The notes: generated by a model not told the origin, from the sequence alone. A DNA stretch of 64,000 nt from Harmonia axyridis (GCF_914767665.1 NC_059506.1:23537825-23601824), one strand, 5' to 3'; counted from the first letter of the stretch, positions 23,340 to 35,925 are shown. Translations and numbers: made by a program.

Positions 23340-23537
23340 TTTCTTTGTCAGTTAGTTTATGTACGATCACTCCTATACTATAAGGAAACAAATATCACTT
23401 ATCTTCACCTCTAGAACTTGAATTTTCATTTGGTTCACTTTTATATCTCAAGATGAATTTAATCAAGAATGACCTGTATAACTCGAACTACGCATATGTC
23501 CAACTTATACGTAACTCGACGAAAAATCTTGGTCCCG

Positions 23538-24577
23538 CACTGAGAGAAATCCATATTTTTTTTATTAATAAAGCACTAATTTGGAGGTTATTTATTAATT
23601 ATTATTAATAATTAATAGTTAAATTATGCATTTAAAAGAGTTCATTAATAGATAATAAAATATTTGTTTACAAGGTATTTGATAATATTTAATATATTTC
23701 GGTGATAAATAATTTATATGAACTTACGTTATCTCCAGAAATAACAAAAATTCAGTGTAAACAAATTTTCAACTGGTACCTAGTTAACGAACATTTGCTA
23801 TTTATGAATAAACTCTTATAAGAATTCAATAATTTTTTCACTCAGAATATAGGATTTATTAAAAATTAACATACTAACATAATTCTAGCGATCCAATCTG
23901 TGAAAAAGTTTAAAGACACATCCCTCAAAGAGAAGCGCATCTCCTTGAAGGATATGTCCTTGAACTTTTCCTTTGATTTGAATTTCCTTTTTAAACATGA
24001 AATCTATGTTACTATGGCCTTATTGAACGCCGGTTAGCATATCTGTACTGAATTTTGGATTTAGATCGTTTGTACCTACTCAGTTATTAGTTGTGTTGGC
24101 AGAACAGTGGTAAGAGGGAACATATGCGATTAAGAAGACTAGTGTTCAAACTCGGATACCCTCAATATGAACTCTAAAAAATTACTTAGATTGACAAACG
24201 GTTCTTCTCAGACCCTAACAATCGGATAATAGAAACAACCAAAATAATTATCTGAGAAATACGTCAACTATTACTGAATTGAAAAATTTTTTTTTATTCA
24301 GCTTGGATACCTATTACATATAAATAAGGTTATTACTCAATGATATATTAACCTCAAATAGGTATATTTATTTGCTTCAAATGGATATTTCTTCAGCATT
24401 ATTAATATAAGTTGTGCATAAATAAATGAAGTATAATAATAAATGATGATTATTGGTGGGATTTCAAATAAATTATTTATTTCCATGAAACTAATATTTT
24501 TTGGTCCATATATCCAATAAATGATTTATTAACTATAATGCATTTTCGATTATATCAAATAAACACTTCTCTCTGTG
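23538..24577. mobile_element. CACTG-tipped non-autonomous element (CACTA/EnSpm-like?)
   Basis: Tips CACTGAGAGAA (left) and, reverse-complemented, CACAGAGAGAAG (right). The surrounding Tigger-like sequence is restored exactly by removing the element plus one CG, so the target duplication is 2 bases (CG at 23536-23537 and 24578-24579). CACTA-type elements start with CACTA/CACTG and give 2-3 base duplications; that assignment is inference. 1040 bp, AT-rich, no transposase. Confidence 0.6.
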
Positions 24578-25090
24578 CGTGGTGTTTCGAGTCCACTTCA
24601 TTGATTTTTTTGTTCACGCAAATGTATTCTCCGAATAACAATTATTACTCAGCATGAGGCATGAAGGAGTTGAAATACAAATTTCTCAATCGATTATCAT
24701 TTAATGATGTGTGATATGAATACGTTTCAATCTTCCTCCTGTGGAATTTCTCAACGTGCACCAACAAAAATATGGTAGGTATAAATCACTGTCAATCGTT
24801 ACAAAACAATTAACAAAGACTCATTGAGACATCCTTCGAAGTTTAATTTTTATGTTTCTGGAGTATCGACAACCACAAAGGTTCTTGAAATGAAAAATGG
24901 AAATCATTATTGCAAAAAGTAGATTTCACGTGAATGGGAGAGAAAACGTGACCAAAGCAGTAGGTACCGAAGGAGGACATTGGCAACGTGATTTGCAATC
25001 ATAATATATTCATGTGGGTGATACCAAGAGAGATACATCGCATATTTCACACTACCTATCGTTCATTATTTCCTATTTCAAAGCAAAATA

Positions 25091-26650
25091 CACTGCTCAA
25101 CAATTGATAGGGATCACTTACTTGTTCTAAATTTATTTCTGAAATATTCGCTCCAAGATTATAAATTTAGTCAGATATCAGAGTATTTTCAGTTGATAAT
25201 ATGGTTCACTTGAGAAAAGAATGAAAAAATGGAAAGTTGGAGAGAAAAAAAGACTTTATTAGGAACACGCAAAATTCTGTGTTTGAATAACATAAAAATT
25301 TTATGATGAAACCACAAGAAGGCTGAAGTTTCGGTTAAGCTAGTACCTAGTTGGTCCCCCACGAGCTTGTCTCAAGCATTCTATCCTACGAGGCATACTT
25401 TCGATCAAACGATTTATAAAATTTTGGGGCAAATTCGTCCAAATATCCCGTAAAGCGTTAGAAAGGTCCTCCAGGTTATTGATTGGTTGTTCTAAGGTTG
25501 ACAATTGTCTAGACATCTCAGACCAGACATGTTCGATGCAATTCATGTCTGGAGAGCGAGCTGGCCAGTCCATCCTATCAATAGCATGAGTTTCTAGCGC
25601 TTCATTAACCAGACGACTACGGTGTGGACGGGCATTATCGTCAATTAAAATGAAATTCTCGCCCACGGCAGCCGCAAACGGAACAATTATGGGTACAATA
25701 ATCATATCTCTGGCTGGTCATGGTGGTGTTCTGCAGAACAACCAACTCTGTGCGTTGGTTCAAACAAATGCCTCCCCATACATATATAGAACCTCCGCCA
25801 AAAGCTGTTGTGGGTACCATAAACTGTTCTGCATACCTTCGACCTCTTTCCCTCCAAGCAAGAATACGTCCATCGGAGTTGACCAAACGAAATCTAGACT
25901 CATCCGTAAATAAACATCGGCTCCAATCTCCAAGTGTCCAATTGCGGTGCTCCTCAGCCCATTGCCGTCGATGAACCCGGTGTTCCCTATTCAAACGGGG
26001 ATGTTGTACCCTCCTACGTGCTCTCAAACCACGAACATGTAGTCGTCGTCTTACAGTCTGGTTCGAAATTAGAACTCCTGTTGCAACTTTCAGTGATCTA
26101 TTGAGCCGCGACGCCGGGTAAGTGGGATTTCTCCTAGCATTGAGGATCAAAAGACGATCTTGGGCAGCTGTTGTACTGCGCTGCCGACCTCCCCCATGAA
26201 CATAAGCTACTGAGTCGTTTTGGATGAACCTATTCCAAGCCCGACTCACGACACTTTGCGAAACATTCAACCGCCGGGACACTTCTCGCTGTATCCACCG
26301 TATGATTTGGTCCAGTTGCACAGGAGCCAAACGTCTTCTCGGCATGACTGATAAGTTGATATTGTTCTCATTTCTTCAATTATTGTCACCTTATGTGTTT
26401 GAACGAGAGAAAAAAACAGATTTAATAACAAATACCACATTGCTTTCCACTCCACCTGTAATAGCCTACAGATAATAATCGATTTTGTGAACAAGAGCCG
26501 ATGAAGTGAGGAAGACTTTGATATAATCATTTCAAAACATCTTACTTTTTCCTTAGAGAACATAAAATGTACAGATATTCACGAGATAACTTGAAAAAAA
26601 TACAAATGAAGAGAAGTTCATAAGTGATCCCTAGCAATTGTTGATCAGTG
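25091..26650 (-). mobile_element. Tc1-like DNA transposon, full-length copy 2 with dead transposase
   Basis: Both tips are present: CACTGCTCAACAATTGATAG at 25091 and CTAGCAATTGTTGATCAGTG ending at 26650, each flanked by TA. The sequence is very close to copy 3 (35926-37507). Confidence 0.93.
25340..26345 (-). pseudogene. Tc1-like transposase, copy 2 (frameshifted)
   Basis: The frame starts at 26345 with MPRRRLAPVQLDQIIRWIQ and is read in two pieces, 26345-25705 and 25705-25340. Compared with the intact copy it lacks five residues (EGLSQ) in the first helix-turn-helix. It also carries an 8-base deletion near 25705, between repeated ATATC words, which breaks the frame just before the second catalytic Asp. 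DDE motifs FTDESRF, LIDDNARPHRS and SPDMNCIEHVW are still recognisable. A single frameshift in an otherwise clean gene suggests recent inactivation. Confidence 0.9.
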
Positions 26651-26699
26651 TATTAGAATGAAAGCATCTCGAAAAAGATAAGACTTCTTCAAGAATCCC

Positions 26700-27315
26700 C
26701 AGGGCCGTCGCTAGCCAAACTGCCGCACTAGATAGAGGTCAATTTTGCCGCCCTAACAGTAGCTCACTCGGCAGAATGCTAAAAATTAATATTGTATAAT
26801 CGGGGTTCTACAGCCCCGGCAAAAAAGTGCGAAAAACCCCACACTTTTTCATAAAAAGTTTTTTAGGAAGGAAAAAATGTATTTTAAGTGTAATTATTTT
26901 TTATGGATTCAAATTTTAATCCAATTTATAGATGATTTAGGATAACTGGAATGCAATAAACAATAAATGTTCTCAACTGAATTCTAATGAATGAATGATA
27001 AAATATATGAATTGATTTCTGGTCTCAGATCCTTTTACTGAGTTTTGACTTCATATAACGCTCGAACATTGCGTTTTTTTTTCTTTGATATGATTGAATT
27101 ACCCGAATGAACGATTATTTTAAATTCGTATAAATGTTACAGTTCTTCACGATGCAAAGAAGTATAAGATTAGTAAATTTGATAAAAAAATCACTTGTGA
27201 AATTTGTTTAAATCAATAAAAAATATTTAATTCCTTCTTCCAGTAATCCAGATTTCCCAGAAAAAGTAGATAATGCCGCCCTACATTATTTGCCGCCCTT
27301 CTAGAGAGGGCCCTG
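26700..27315. repeat. Possible hAT-type MITE
   Basis: Starts CAGGGCCGTCGCTAGCC and ends AGAGAGGGCCCTG. Both sub-termini carry TGCCGCCCTA words in opposing arrangement. No convincing 8-base duplication was found, so boundaries are tentative. Confidence 0.4.
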
Positions 27316-27954
27316 CAGTTTCAGGCTCCTAGTTCAGTTTCGATTTCAGCAAAAGCTTGAAAATTTGTTTTTTTTTTGTTTTAGATTATCGAGTAAAACA
27401 ATCGAAGGATACGGATGAACCATTATTTAATTCGAATGCGCCCACGCCCAACACTAGATAATTTGAAATAAAAAATGAAGAATATTTCAAAATAATGGAA
27501 TGTGGTATGAAATAATAAAACTTCTTATATTTCTTGAGGAGGATCAGTTGGAAGTGATAAAATGGAATTGTTTTCCTATATTTTGCATTCCATTCTGGGG
27601 AATCAACATTCTTATTAGAGAATTGAAAAGAAAATAATCCAGAACCCCAAGTGGCAATAAAATTCGGCAACGTAAAGCGAAATCCGACAATCCTGCCGAG
27701 TGCATGTGTTTTTTTTAACGTCAATAACTCGTAAACAGCAGTATGAGGGGGTCACGCCACATCTGAATATTTATGAGTATAATATATAATAATTTATATA
27801 ACTGAAACTGTGAAACTCATGAAGGGGTGGGAAAAAATGATTTAGATAAGTTAGTTTACATTTAGATTTCTCATATTTAAAAAAAATGGTAAAAAAATGA
27901 GAACTTTTGGAACAATCTCAAAATGTCTGAGCTTCCTTAATTTTTGTGGAGCAG

Positions 27955-29560
27955 TATATCTCGCTTCGTTCTCGAGTTACCGGACGTTTCTGATAACGTA
28001 AATGACCGTTTTAAATAATTAATATTAATTCAAATTAATTGGTTTCTGTGCGAGATATTTAAAAAAAAAAAAATTTTTTTTCGGAAACATTTATGATTTA
28101 ATAAATATGAAAATATTGGGAATATTGGACACAATTTTATTCTATCGTTTAAATTGTAACAACGCCGACCTTTCGAAACAGTTCGTTTCTTTTTCAAGGC
28201 TAGTTACGACAAACAATATTGTACGTTTATTAAAATCATTAAGACAATCTTCACGGAATCGAAATTCTTTTACACCGCAGATAATCAACATCGACATCCA
28301 TTAAGTTATTTTCAATATGTGTAATGGATGTTGATGTTGATTATCTGCGGTGTAAAAGAATTTCGATTCCTTGAAGATTGTCTTAATGATTTTAATAAAC
28401 GTACAATATTGTTTGTCGTAACTAGCATTGAGAAAAAAACGAACTGTTTCGAAACATCGGCGTTGTTACAATTTAAACAATAGAATAAAATTGTGTCCAA
28501 TATTCCCAATATTTTCTTATTTATTAAATAACAATGGATGATAACCAAGTAATCATTTATGATTTATATGATATTGATAAGAGATCATAGAAAATCATTT
28601 TAGAGATATGGGGGAAGGTTCGTATTTTTAACACACTTTTTCAACTGCAGATTTGTCGGAAAGCATACCGTTACCGGTTTTTCAAAAATGTCATCCGTTT
28701 CAAAAATTATTGAGTTTTTCGACTTCATCATTGTGGGACATCTTGAATAAGGGAGATGGATTGAGTGATACATTTGAAATGTCTAGGGGATATGGAAAAC
28801 GTAATTTTGAGGAACCGTTTACGCCAAAACTCAATTTTTTTTAGCTCAAATGAACCAATCTTGAATATTTTGGTCATTTTACAATTTTCATTAACCCCTT
28901 TTTACAAACTTAAAATATCTCAGAAAATCACATTCTCAAGAAAATCAAATTGTTTTATCATGCTCACAATCAAAACATTTAAATCTTTGTTTATATATAA
29001 AATTTTTGAGAGAATTTTTCTTATTACTTGAGGAAAAATTGCAATTCAATTCTCTTAAGTTTGTAAAAAAGGCTCAATAAAATTGGGCATCTACATTGTA
29101 GAAATAACCCAAATATTCAAGGTGGCACATTTGAGCTGAAAAATTGATTTTTGGCGTAAACGGTTCATCAAAATTACGTTTTTGATACACCATTGTGAAG
29201 AAGCTTCCAAGACCTTTCAAATGAAGTGTCACTCAACCTCTCTCCCCTATTCAAGGGGGTTGAAGCGCCCCCGCTTAGGGAGGTTGCTCGTTTAAGACTC
29301 AACTATACGTCAAAAAATGTCCCCCATACAAAATCATTCGATGAGTTTCGGGAAATTGTTCCAATCATTATGGAATAAGAAATATACGGGGTGACACATC
29401 TGAAATGGAACACCCTATGTAAACCAAAACGTTACTGAAAGAAACATTTCAGAATTTTTCGAATATCTCGAACAGAAACCAAGATAAAGATAAATATTGG
29501 AAAGGTCATTTTTCAGAAACGTCCAGTAATTCGAGAACGAAGCGAGATATTTACGATCTG
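27955..29560. repeat. Large imperfect inverted-repeat region
   Basis: Outer arms 27955-28015 and 29500-29560 pair through ATATCTCGCTTCGTTCTCGA and its reverse. Inner arms about 28725-28900 and 29040-29265 pair through CGTAATTTTGA(G/T)GAACCGTT and TACGCCAAAA words at roughly 75-80 percent. The near-perfect palindrome 28097-28527 sits within the left half. Related phrases (GGGAAGATGGGGTGAGTGAT) occur in the foldback at 43594-44265, so this is probably an older member of the same group. Confidence 0.6.
28097..28527. repeat. Near-perfect 431-bp palindrome (foldback)
   Basis: Arms 28097-28303 and 28322-28527, about 95 percent identical in inverted orientation, with an 18-base loop. Each arm carries an open frame of about 65-70 codons on its own outer-to-inner strand, starting MKILGILDTILFY. 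The shared frame could be chance or a remnant of a coding origin; no domain recognised. Confidence 0.9.
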
Positions 29561-29599
29561 ATTTCCCATATCTTATTATTACGAAAAAAAATCGGGATT

Positions 29600-31970
29600 C
29601 TTGATTTTCTCTTATCGAATTTAAGACACCTTGTTTATTTTCAATTTCAATAATTATGTGATTATAATTTTCTGAAAATTTTTTTTTTCAAATTCCATAA
29701 TTAGTTAACAATTCATACATCTTGTTTCCGAGCTAGTAGGATCCGGTGAACAACCAATTTTTGTACCAACTTTTATGCCCATAGCTTTTATACTTTTTGA
29801 GAAAAGTTCTTGACTGTAAACGGACATTTTTTTTAATTTAAACAGTTTTTTAAGACGAAAGCTAACATATTATAAAAGGCTGATTTTAAGAGCAATTGAT
29901 GTGCCACAATCATTGGCAAAAAAATTCTTTTTTCCAATTAATTTTTTCTCGAACGATTCCATAGGTTTGCTATTGGAAATGATTGACCAAAATCGAACAA
30001 AAAACTCGTCCGCCTTGCAAAGCTATTTGTCTCCAAGAGCTCTATGAGAATTATTCATATGAAATTTGGTACAAAAGTCACTTTTTATTTTAAAATCATT
30101 TGATTATCTAACTTTGATAAGGAATTCATTTGATAACATTCATCTCAATCATAGCTCTCAAAAAAATGATATACTTTTAGGTATGCAGCAATTCATAATA
30201 AAAAACAACATTTTGCCAACCAAAATATTATATGTATGGGAATATTTAAAATTCACATTTTTTTCTTTAGATGAGTAATAAATGAATTTAATATCAATGA
30301 TAACCAAATGATTTCAGAATCATGAGAAATACTGTTCATTCAAAGAAATCAAAAAACAATTTGAAGACCATTTTGATTAATTTCTTCAATCTGTTCAGTC
30401 GATCATCTATGGCCATAAAACAATATGATTTTCTCTTGAGTTTGGTTTTGAGGTTAAACGAATGGTGCATTTGAAAAAAAGTGTTTCTTGAAGATAATTA
30501 ATGAAAAATTCAAAAATTTTTTCAGAAGTGTGGTGTCTTTAGTCATCCATTCATTGCATCATAAGAAAATCTTGATCACCTACCTAGATGGAATCCTTCA
30601 ATTCAGTTCACTTCTAGTCCATCTACTTAATTCACTTCAAACTGATTTGCCAATTTTTGGCGATTGCGGTTCCACAAAGATTGCGAACTGGTTTGGAGGT
30701 CACGCGTGCAAATTTTTAATCCTATCAGTATCAACTTTTGGAGAGTTTTGACATCACATTCGCAATAAAATGTTCATACGAAATCCTTGAAGAATCTTGT
30801 GACGTCACACACATATGGCCAAAAAAAAACTTCGGTTTGGAAGACCCATCTATTATGGATTCACTAGGTCTGATCAGTTCACACTTTAATGACGTACATC
30901 ATACTCATCTCAGAATATTAATTTTTGTAGATATTGTCCAGTAGATATGTACAGGGTGGGCGAATAAGCGAGGTAAGCAGCTATATCTCAGGATCCACTC
31001 ATCGTAGAGACTTGCGATAAAAATTTTTACCACTGTAGTGTACAAAAAAATTACAAATTAGTTTGAAGTTCACACCTCTACCGGTAGGGGGCGTAATAGC
31101 TGTCGTCGAGAAGAAAAATGAATTTCACTCGAAAATGTTCCATATCAAGTCGATGAAAAATATCATCACTGTTATCCTTGGAAAATTCTGTATCTTTTTG
31201 AATTGCCACTTTCGATTTTATGACATCAAATAAGGATAGGGAAAAGGAAGAAATTTGATTGATTGAATTGTCTGTAACTTCAGTTTGGCTTAACATTTTT
31301 GAGCAAATTAGATCTCGTTTGGGAGATCTCGTTTGGGAGACTACACTTTGTTGATTGAGGAAAAAAATATACTCATGATAAATTTGATTTTGCTGCTTTC
31401 TATAGAGGGTGCTAAGTCAGAAGTTGATTGTTTTGTTCATTTTTCTCCAAAATTTCGAATGTAATGATACAGTTTTATTAACACAAATAGAAATTCCATC
31501 AAATTTACATGAGAAAACCTGAAGTGTTCTGAAGTCATGGCCGAAAGAAAATATTCTTCATTGAAAAACCAAATTTTCCTTTGGCGTTCTATGGCAACGC
31601 ATGTCAGTGTTTGAGAAAAAAAGTATAACCAAAACAATTTTCAATGGATCATATAAATGATCTGAGTAACAAAATTTACTATCTTAAGTATTCGAATTGT
31701 CTTCCATCTTGTAGCACACATTGTTCTAATATTTGTTTATGTTTGTTATCGTGGGATGTTATCACCTTACTGTAAATTCCTTTCAAGATTGAAATCAATA
31801 AAGAATAACCAGGAATTTATTCAAAAATATAATTGGAATCAGAATAAGTTGTACAGCATCAAATTCGCTACAATTTTGTATTTTTCTGATCTTTTTTCTG
31901 AATCAGGATGCAGCCGATCAAAAATAGAGAAATTTTCTCAAAATGACAAAAATTGCCAAAAAACGGAGTA
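29600..31970. other. No gene recognised
   Basis: AT-rich. A CAGGGTGGGCGAATAAGC tip at 30952 after TA marks one end of a MITE whose other end was not found. No coding feature is supported. Confidence 0.45.
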
Positions 31971-31977
31971 TCCTTGT

Positions 31978-32880
31978 ATTCGCCAGTGAAGCAGGCCCCA
32001 AAAATGTGATTGATGGAGGATTTGACCTACATAGAGTGGTTTGGACGACGTCAAGTGTAACAACAAAGTAACATTCCAAGTTGTTTTCCAAAACTACGTG
32101 GACTACATCAGAATGCACTTTGAGAGCAATGTCATAATGTTTTTTATAGTTATCCTAGTGGGATCAACTACCAAAGCATCAAGGTAGTAGAACGTTATCG
32201 GCGTTCCTTGCTGAACTTCTCTACTAAGTTTGTGTTTTCCAAGACAACCTCAGTCAGCACCAACACACAGGCTAAATTTCGCTCCAACGACACAAACAAG
32301 ATGAATTATATAAATATACTGAATGTTGAACTGGAAATCAAGGTGATCCAAATGAAGCGGGCAGTAGAAAACTTGATACTTTGAACTTACAGACTGCTGT
32401 ATTACGCGAAAGAAACTGATTTTCTAGTGGTGCTCAATACTTTGGTGTCTTCTTCCAGAAAAGTGGAAGAGGCAACATAAAGGGATATACTTTTTCTGCA
32501 AGCTTTAAGAGGGTGCGATACCATCTCAGCATCTGTTGGTATTGGAAAGAAGATGGTGATATAGATGTGGATGATATGATATCTATGATGGTTCCCAACA
32601 CCACAACAATGGATGCTACACCAGAACTGCTCCACATAGTAGCTGCATGGGCATCACCACTGGCTGCCACTGTAAAAAGGCTAGTCTGAGATGCTCCGTA
32701 GTAATCAAGTACTGCGTGAACACAGTATGCAAAAACAACCCTCAGTCTGACACCTAAGAAGTTGATACTAACGACGAGAGAGGAGAAAAACTCACCTTTA
32801 CACCTCTCCTAGATAAGTCGATGGACCTTGAAAACATCGGCTATGACAATGTAGAGGATACACAAGCGCAACAAATTGTT
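31978..32880 (+). pseudogene. Degenerate gene of a repetitive Cys-rich invertebrate protein family
   Basis: Blocks in three shifting plus-strand frames line up in the order seen in a widespread, repetitive and unnamed protein family of insects and cnidarians. They are IDGGFDLHRVVW (about 32007-32045), FRSNDTNKMNYIN (about 32280), DFLVVLNTLV (about 32425), ILFLQALRGCDTISASVGIG (about 32495-32545), FKRVRYHL, DATPELLH (about 32610), and a Cys-rich end TGCHCKKASLRCS (about 32655-32695). The GCDTTSA-like motif and CxCKKxGLxCS tail are the best guides. Many frameshifts and stops make it a pseudogene. The biochemical role is unknown to me; the copy-number behaviour suggests a mobile-element origin. 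Confidence 0.55.
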
Positions 32881-32899
32881 GGTGGCTCCAACAAGTTTT

Positions 32900-34690
32900 T
32901 CTTTAAAAATTGTATACCTATGCTTGTATCACTTATATACCAACATTATTCTTATTCCAATCATTATTTTTCATTAATTCTTGGTTATTATTTGTTGATT
33001 CTACCTAGTTGATCTGATTATTGAGGTTCAAAATGAGTAGGGGTTGATATGAATTTACAGTAAAGTGATAACATGCCACGATAACATTGAAATAATTACA
33101 CTTCACAAAAACAGGTACTTAGTCAGAGCAACATTCCCCTCCCTATGATACAGTATGTCGATATTTATGAGACGATTGCTATTATTACCATAGAACCAAT
33201 GATAATTGATAATTAGAGGATCAAAACCTTAGTTTTTTGCAATTTTTGACATTTTTAAAAAATCCCTCTGATTTTGATTAATTTTGATCGGCTGTATATC
33301 GGTTCCTATTAGGTTTAGAAAAAAGTTTTTGAACAGAAAATAAAAGGCAATGTAATACTCTGCAACTTTGAAAATGAACATTTCGGTCGAAAACTAATTG
33401 AGTTAGAAGTTATAGGCAAAAAACCGAAAAAAGTCCGAAAATGTTGAGGTTCTTCGGCCCTCCTCAAGTTAGCACAGGGTTCTCATGTTGGATAACTCGA
33501 CAGAGTCATACCACAGCACCCCCGAACAACCTCTAGAAATTTCAATATGTTCGGAATTTTTTCCAGCAGACCACACTTTTTTTGCTTCCTCTGCTGAATT
33601 AATAAGTGAAGAAAATGTAGAACACCGTTGCAAAAAAAATGCAAGAGATGTATTTTATGAAATGGAAAATAATTTTTGATTCATTTAAAGATATTCTCCT
33701 CGAGTCTAGTAGAGCTGCTCCTAATGCGAAACGAAGGAATTTGCAGATGTGCGCCAATAAAAGGAAATCGAGTTCTGCTTCGTTAAAATTGGAAGGTTTC
33801 TTTATGGAACGAAGATAGTCCGGCGGGACTCCAGCGAAAATTTTACCATATCGCTTCAGTAGAAATTGTCTGGAAAGGTGGAGAAGCAGTTAATTGCAAA
33901 GTTCATTATTTTAAAGGGAATGGATAATTCTTGAATTAAAACAGGTAGAAAACATAATTACATATTTTTTGAAATAACTGATTTTCAAAAATCCTACTGT
34001 ATAGGAGGAGTAGAATATAATCCTCCCTTCCCAGGGTGGAGAAAAAAAATGGCCGAAGTAAATGGCTGGTCCCCAACACGAAGAACCCTACCTTTTGTCT
34101 TTTACAATTTTGATGGTTAAATGTTCATCTAAAATAAGAACTGATAGATTATTCTTAACAGTAAACCCATCAAGGAATAACGATCAATCAAGTGGATGGT
34201 ACAAAAAACACTCTTGTGGGAAAAAACGAACTTTCGAATTGGATTAAAAAATGAGCAAGAAAGGCAGGATCAAATACAAAGGAAATAAAAATAATAAACC
34301 ACTCTATGCGGTCGACATCAGTCAGTAACTTGCCTAAAGCAGGGATGAGTGAACAACAGTTAATTAAAATTACAGTTCAGCCAACTCAATTGAGCCTTAT
34401 CTGCAAATGGATAATGAGCATTATTCCAAGATCATAAAAACCCTTGGAAGTGACGACTTAGAACCTCCAGCTCACAAACAGAAAACAGAAGATCCTGCAG
34501 CCATTCCTCATGCTTCTCAGTTGACAGCTGAACCCATCAACAACATCAATGATTTACTTACACTCAACGTTATCAACGAGTCAACAAAGATTTCAACCAA
34601 TACTCCTACTGTATATACAAAATTGTAATTTATATTTTAAGTGTAGATAAATAATTAGGTTTGTAGTATTTTGTGATTCAATGAATTACC
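32900..34690. other. No secure gene; one weak open frame
   Basis: The frame 34407-34628 (73 codons, Thr/Asn/Glu-rich: GSDDLEPPAHKQKTEDPAA) reads like low-complexity protein. It might be an ORF1 scrap of a retroelement, but nothing confirms it. Confidence 0.3.
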
Positions 34691-34700
34691 TGTTTTCCAG

Positions 34701-35220
34701 TCAGCTGAGTGGACTGCACAAGATGAACCGAATCCAAAGCGAGTATTCATCAGTATTCTGGGATCCGCAAGATATAATATTCATTGATTACCTCCAAAAG
34801 GGCCAGACCATCGACAGTGCTAATTATATAGCGTTATTGGATCGTTAAAAGGATGAAATTGTTAAAAAACGGCCCCATTTGAAGAAAAAAAGGTGCTGTT
34901 TCATCAAGACAATGCGCCGTGTCACAGATCAATGAAAACAATGGCAAAATTGCATGAATTGGGCTTCGAATTGCTTCTGCATCCACCGTATTTGCCAGAT
35001 CTGGCCCCCAGCGACTTTTTCCTGTTCTCAGACCTCAAAAGAATGCTCGCCTAAACTGAGGCCTATTTTGAAGCGAAAGACAAAAATGGTATCGAAAAGT
35101 TGGAAGATCGCTATAATCGTTGTATCGTCCTCGAAGGCAACTATGTTGAATAATAAAATCGAATTTTGCCAAAAAAATATGTTTTACTATAGTGGACCGG
35201 GGACTTTTCAATTGGTCTGA
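34701..35220 (+). mobile_element. mariner transposon, 3' half
   Basis: 5'-truncated mariner-family element. It enters the transposase at SAEWTAQDEPNPKR. It includes the second catalytic block FHQDNAPCHRSMKTMAKLHE and the third, PYLPDLAPSDFFLFSDLK (the D,D34D arrangement of mariner). It ends with the tip GGGGACTTTTCAATTGGTCT at 35220, next to TA. Stops and frameshifts (for example TAA after ALLDR, a one-base shift before VLFHQ, TAA after MLA) make it inactive. Confidence 0.88.
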
Positions 35221-35224
35221 TAAT

Positions 35225-35920
35225 GGGTAGAATGTTTTGTGAGCTAGGTGATGGAGAATAATTTGTCACCCATGAAATAGTCTTGTCGAATACCATTCGG
35301 TTTTCTAATTTTTCCTGTGGAAAAAAATGAAAAGCCCTTATGACAAAACTTACGAATATCTGTCAGAAATTAACACTTGCCTCATAATTTAATGAAACAT
35401 TTCTCAAGCCCGAAACCTAAGCCTGAGGGCGGTCACCAAGGCATTACAAAGGCTGGTATCCTAGGGATAATACTACCGATAATTATATGATTTTAATACT
35501 AGATTGACTCACCTCATCAAGTTATATATGAAACATTCCCTCGTTCATATACATAAAAATTTAAAACCATTTCTTCGATCTTCTACAAGTTACCTTATTA
35601 GTGTTGGGGAATCGCCAAGTATATTTCTTCTTTGCGTCTACTTTCTGGCCCATAATTTCTTTGCATTCTTTCTCCCTTTTTTTTTGAATATTTTCAGCAG
35701 TAGCTTAGTGTCAACCATTTTGTATTGTGATAATAGTACTACTATCAATTATCTAGCACGAACTGATAGTGCAATAGTGCTGGCAAGACAATCCATAATA
35801 AACAGTGCAGTTAGTAAACACAGTGGCTTAAGGCCCACCCCATTCGCCATTTATAAGTAAAATTTGAATGGGAATACATGAGATTTGAATGAAAATCGTA
35901 ATTAAAAGGCTATAACAATT
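35225..35920. other. No gene recognised
   Basis: The 118-codon frame at 35504-35860 has no recognisable domain and no gene context. Confidence 0.4.
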
Positions 35921-35925
35921 GAATA

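Larger units (their letters stand above)
23015..24595. mobile_element. pogo/Tigger-like element remnant with two nested insertions
   Basis: It starts after TA with CAGTGGTCTCTCGTTAACTC (23015). The other end survives as GAAAAATCTTGGTCCCG (23521-23537) continued by TGGTGTTTCGAGTCCACTT (24580 on), matching the fragment at 17064 in reverse orientation. Between them sit a Tc1-like scrap (23171-23339) and a CACTG-tipped element (23538-24577). No transposase of its own remains. Confidence 0.6.

Noticed and set aside
26700..27315. Confident hAT element
   Set aside because: Tips look hAT-like but no matching 8-base target duplication was found; listed only as a possible MITE.
32434..32670. 78-codon minus-strand open frame with hydrophobic stretch
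   Set aside because: It overlaps the plus-strand blocks of the degenerate Cys-rich family in antisense; no motif of its own.
35504..35860. 118-codon open frame with hydrophobic middle
   Set aside because: No family resemblance, no splice or regulatory context, low-complexity composition.
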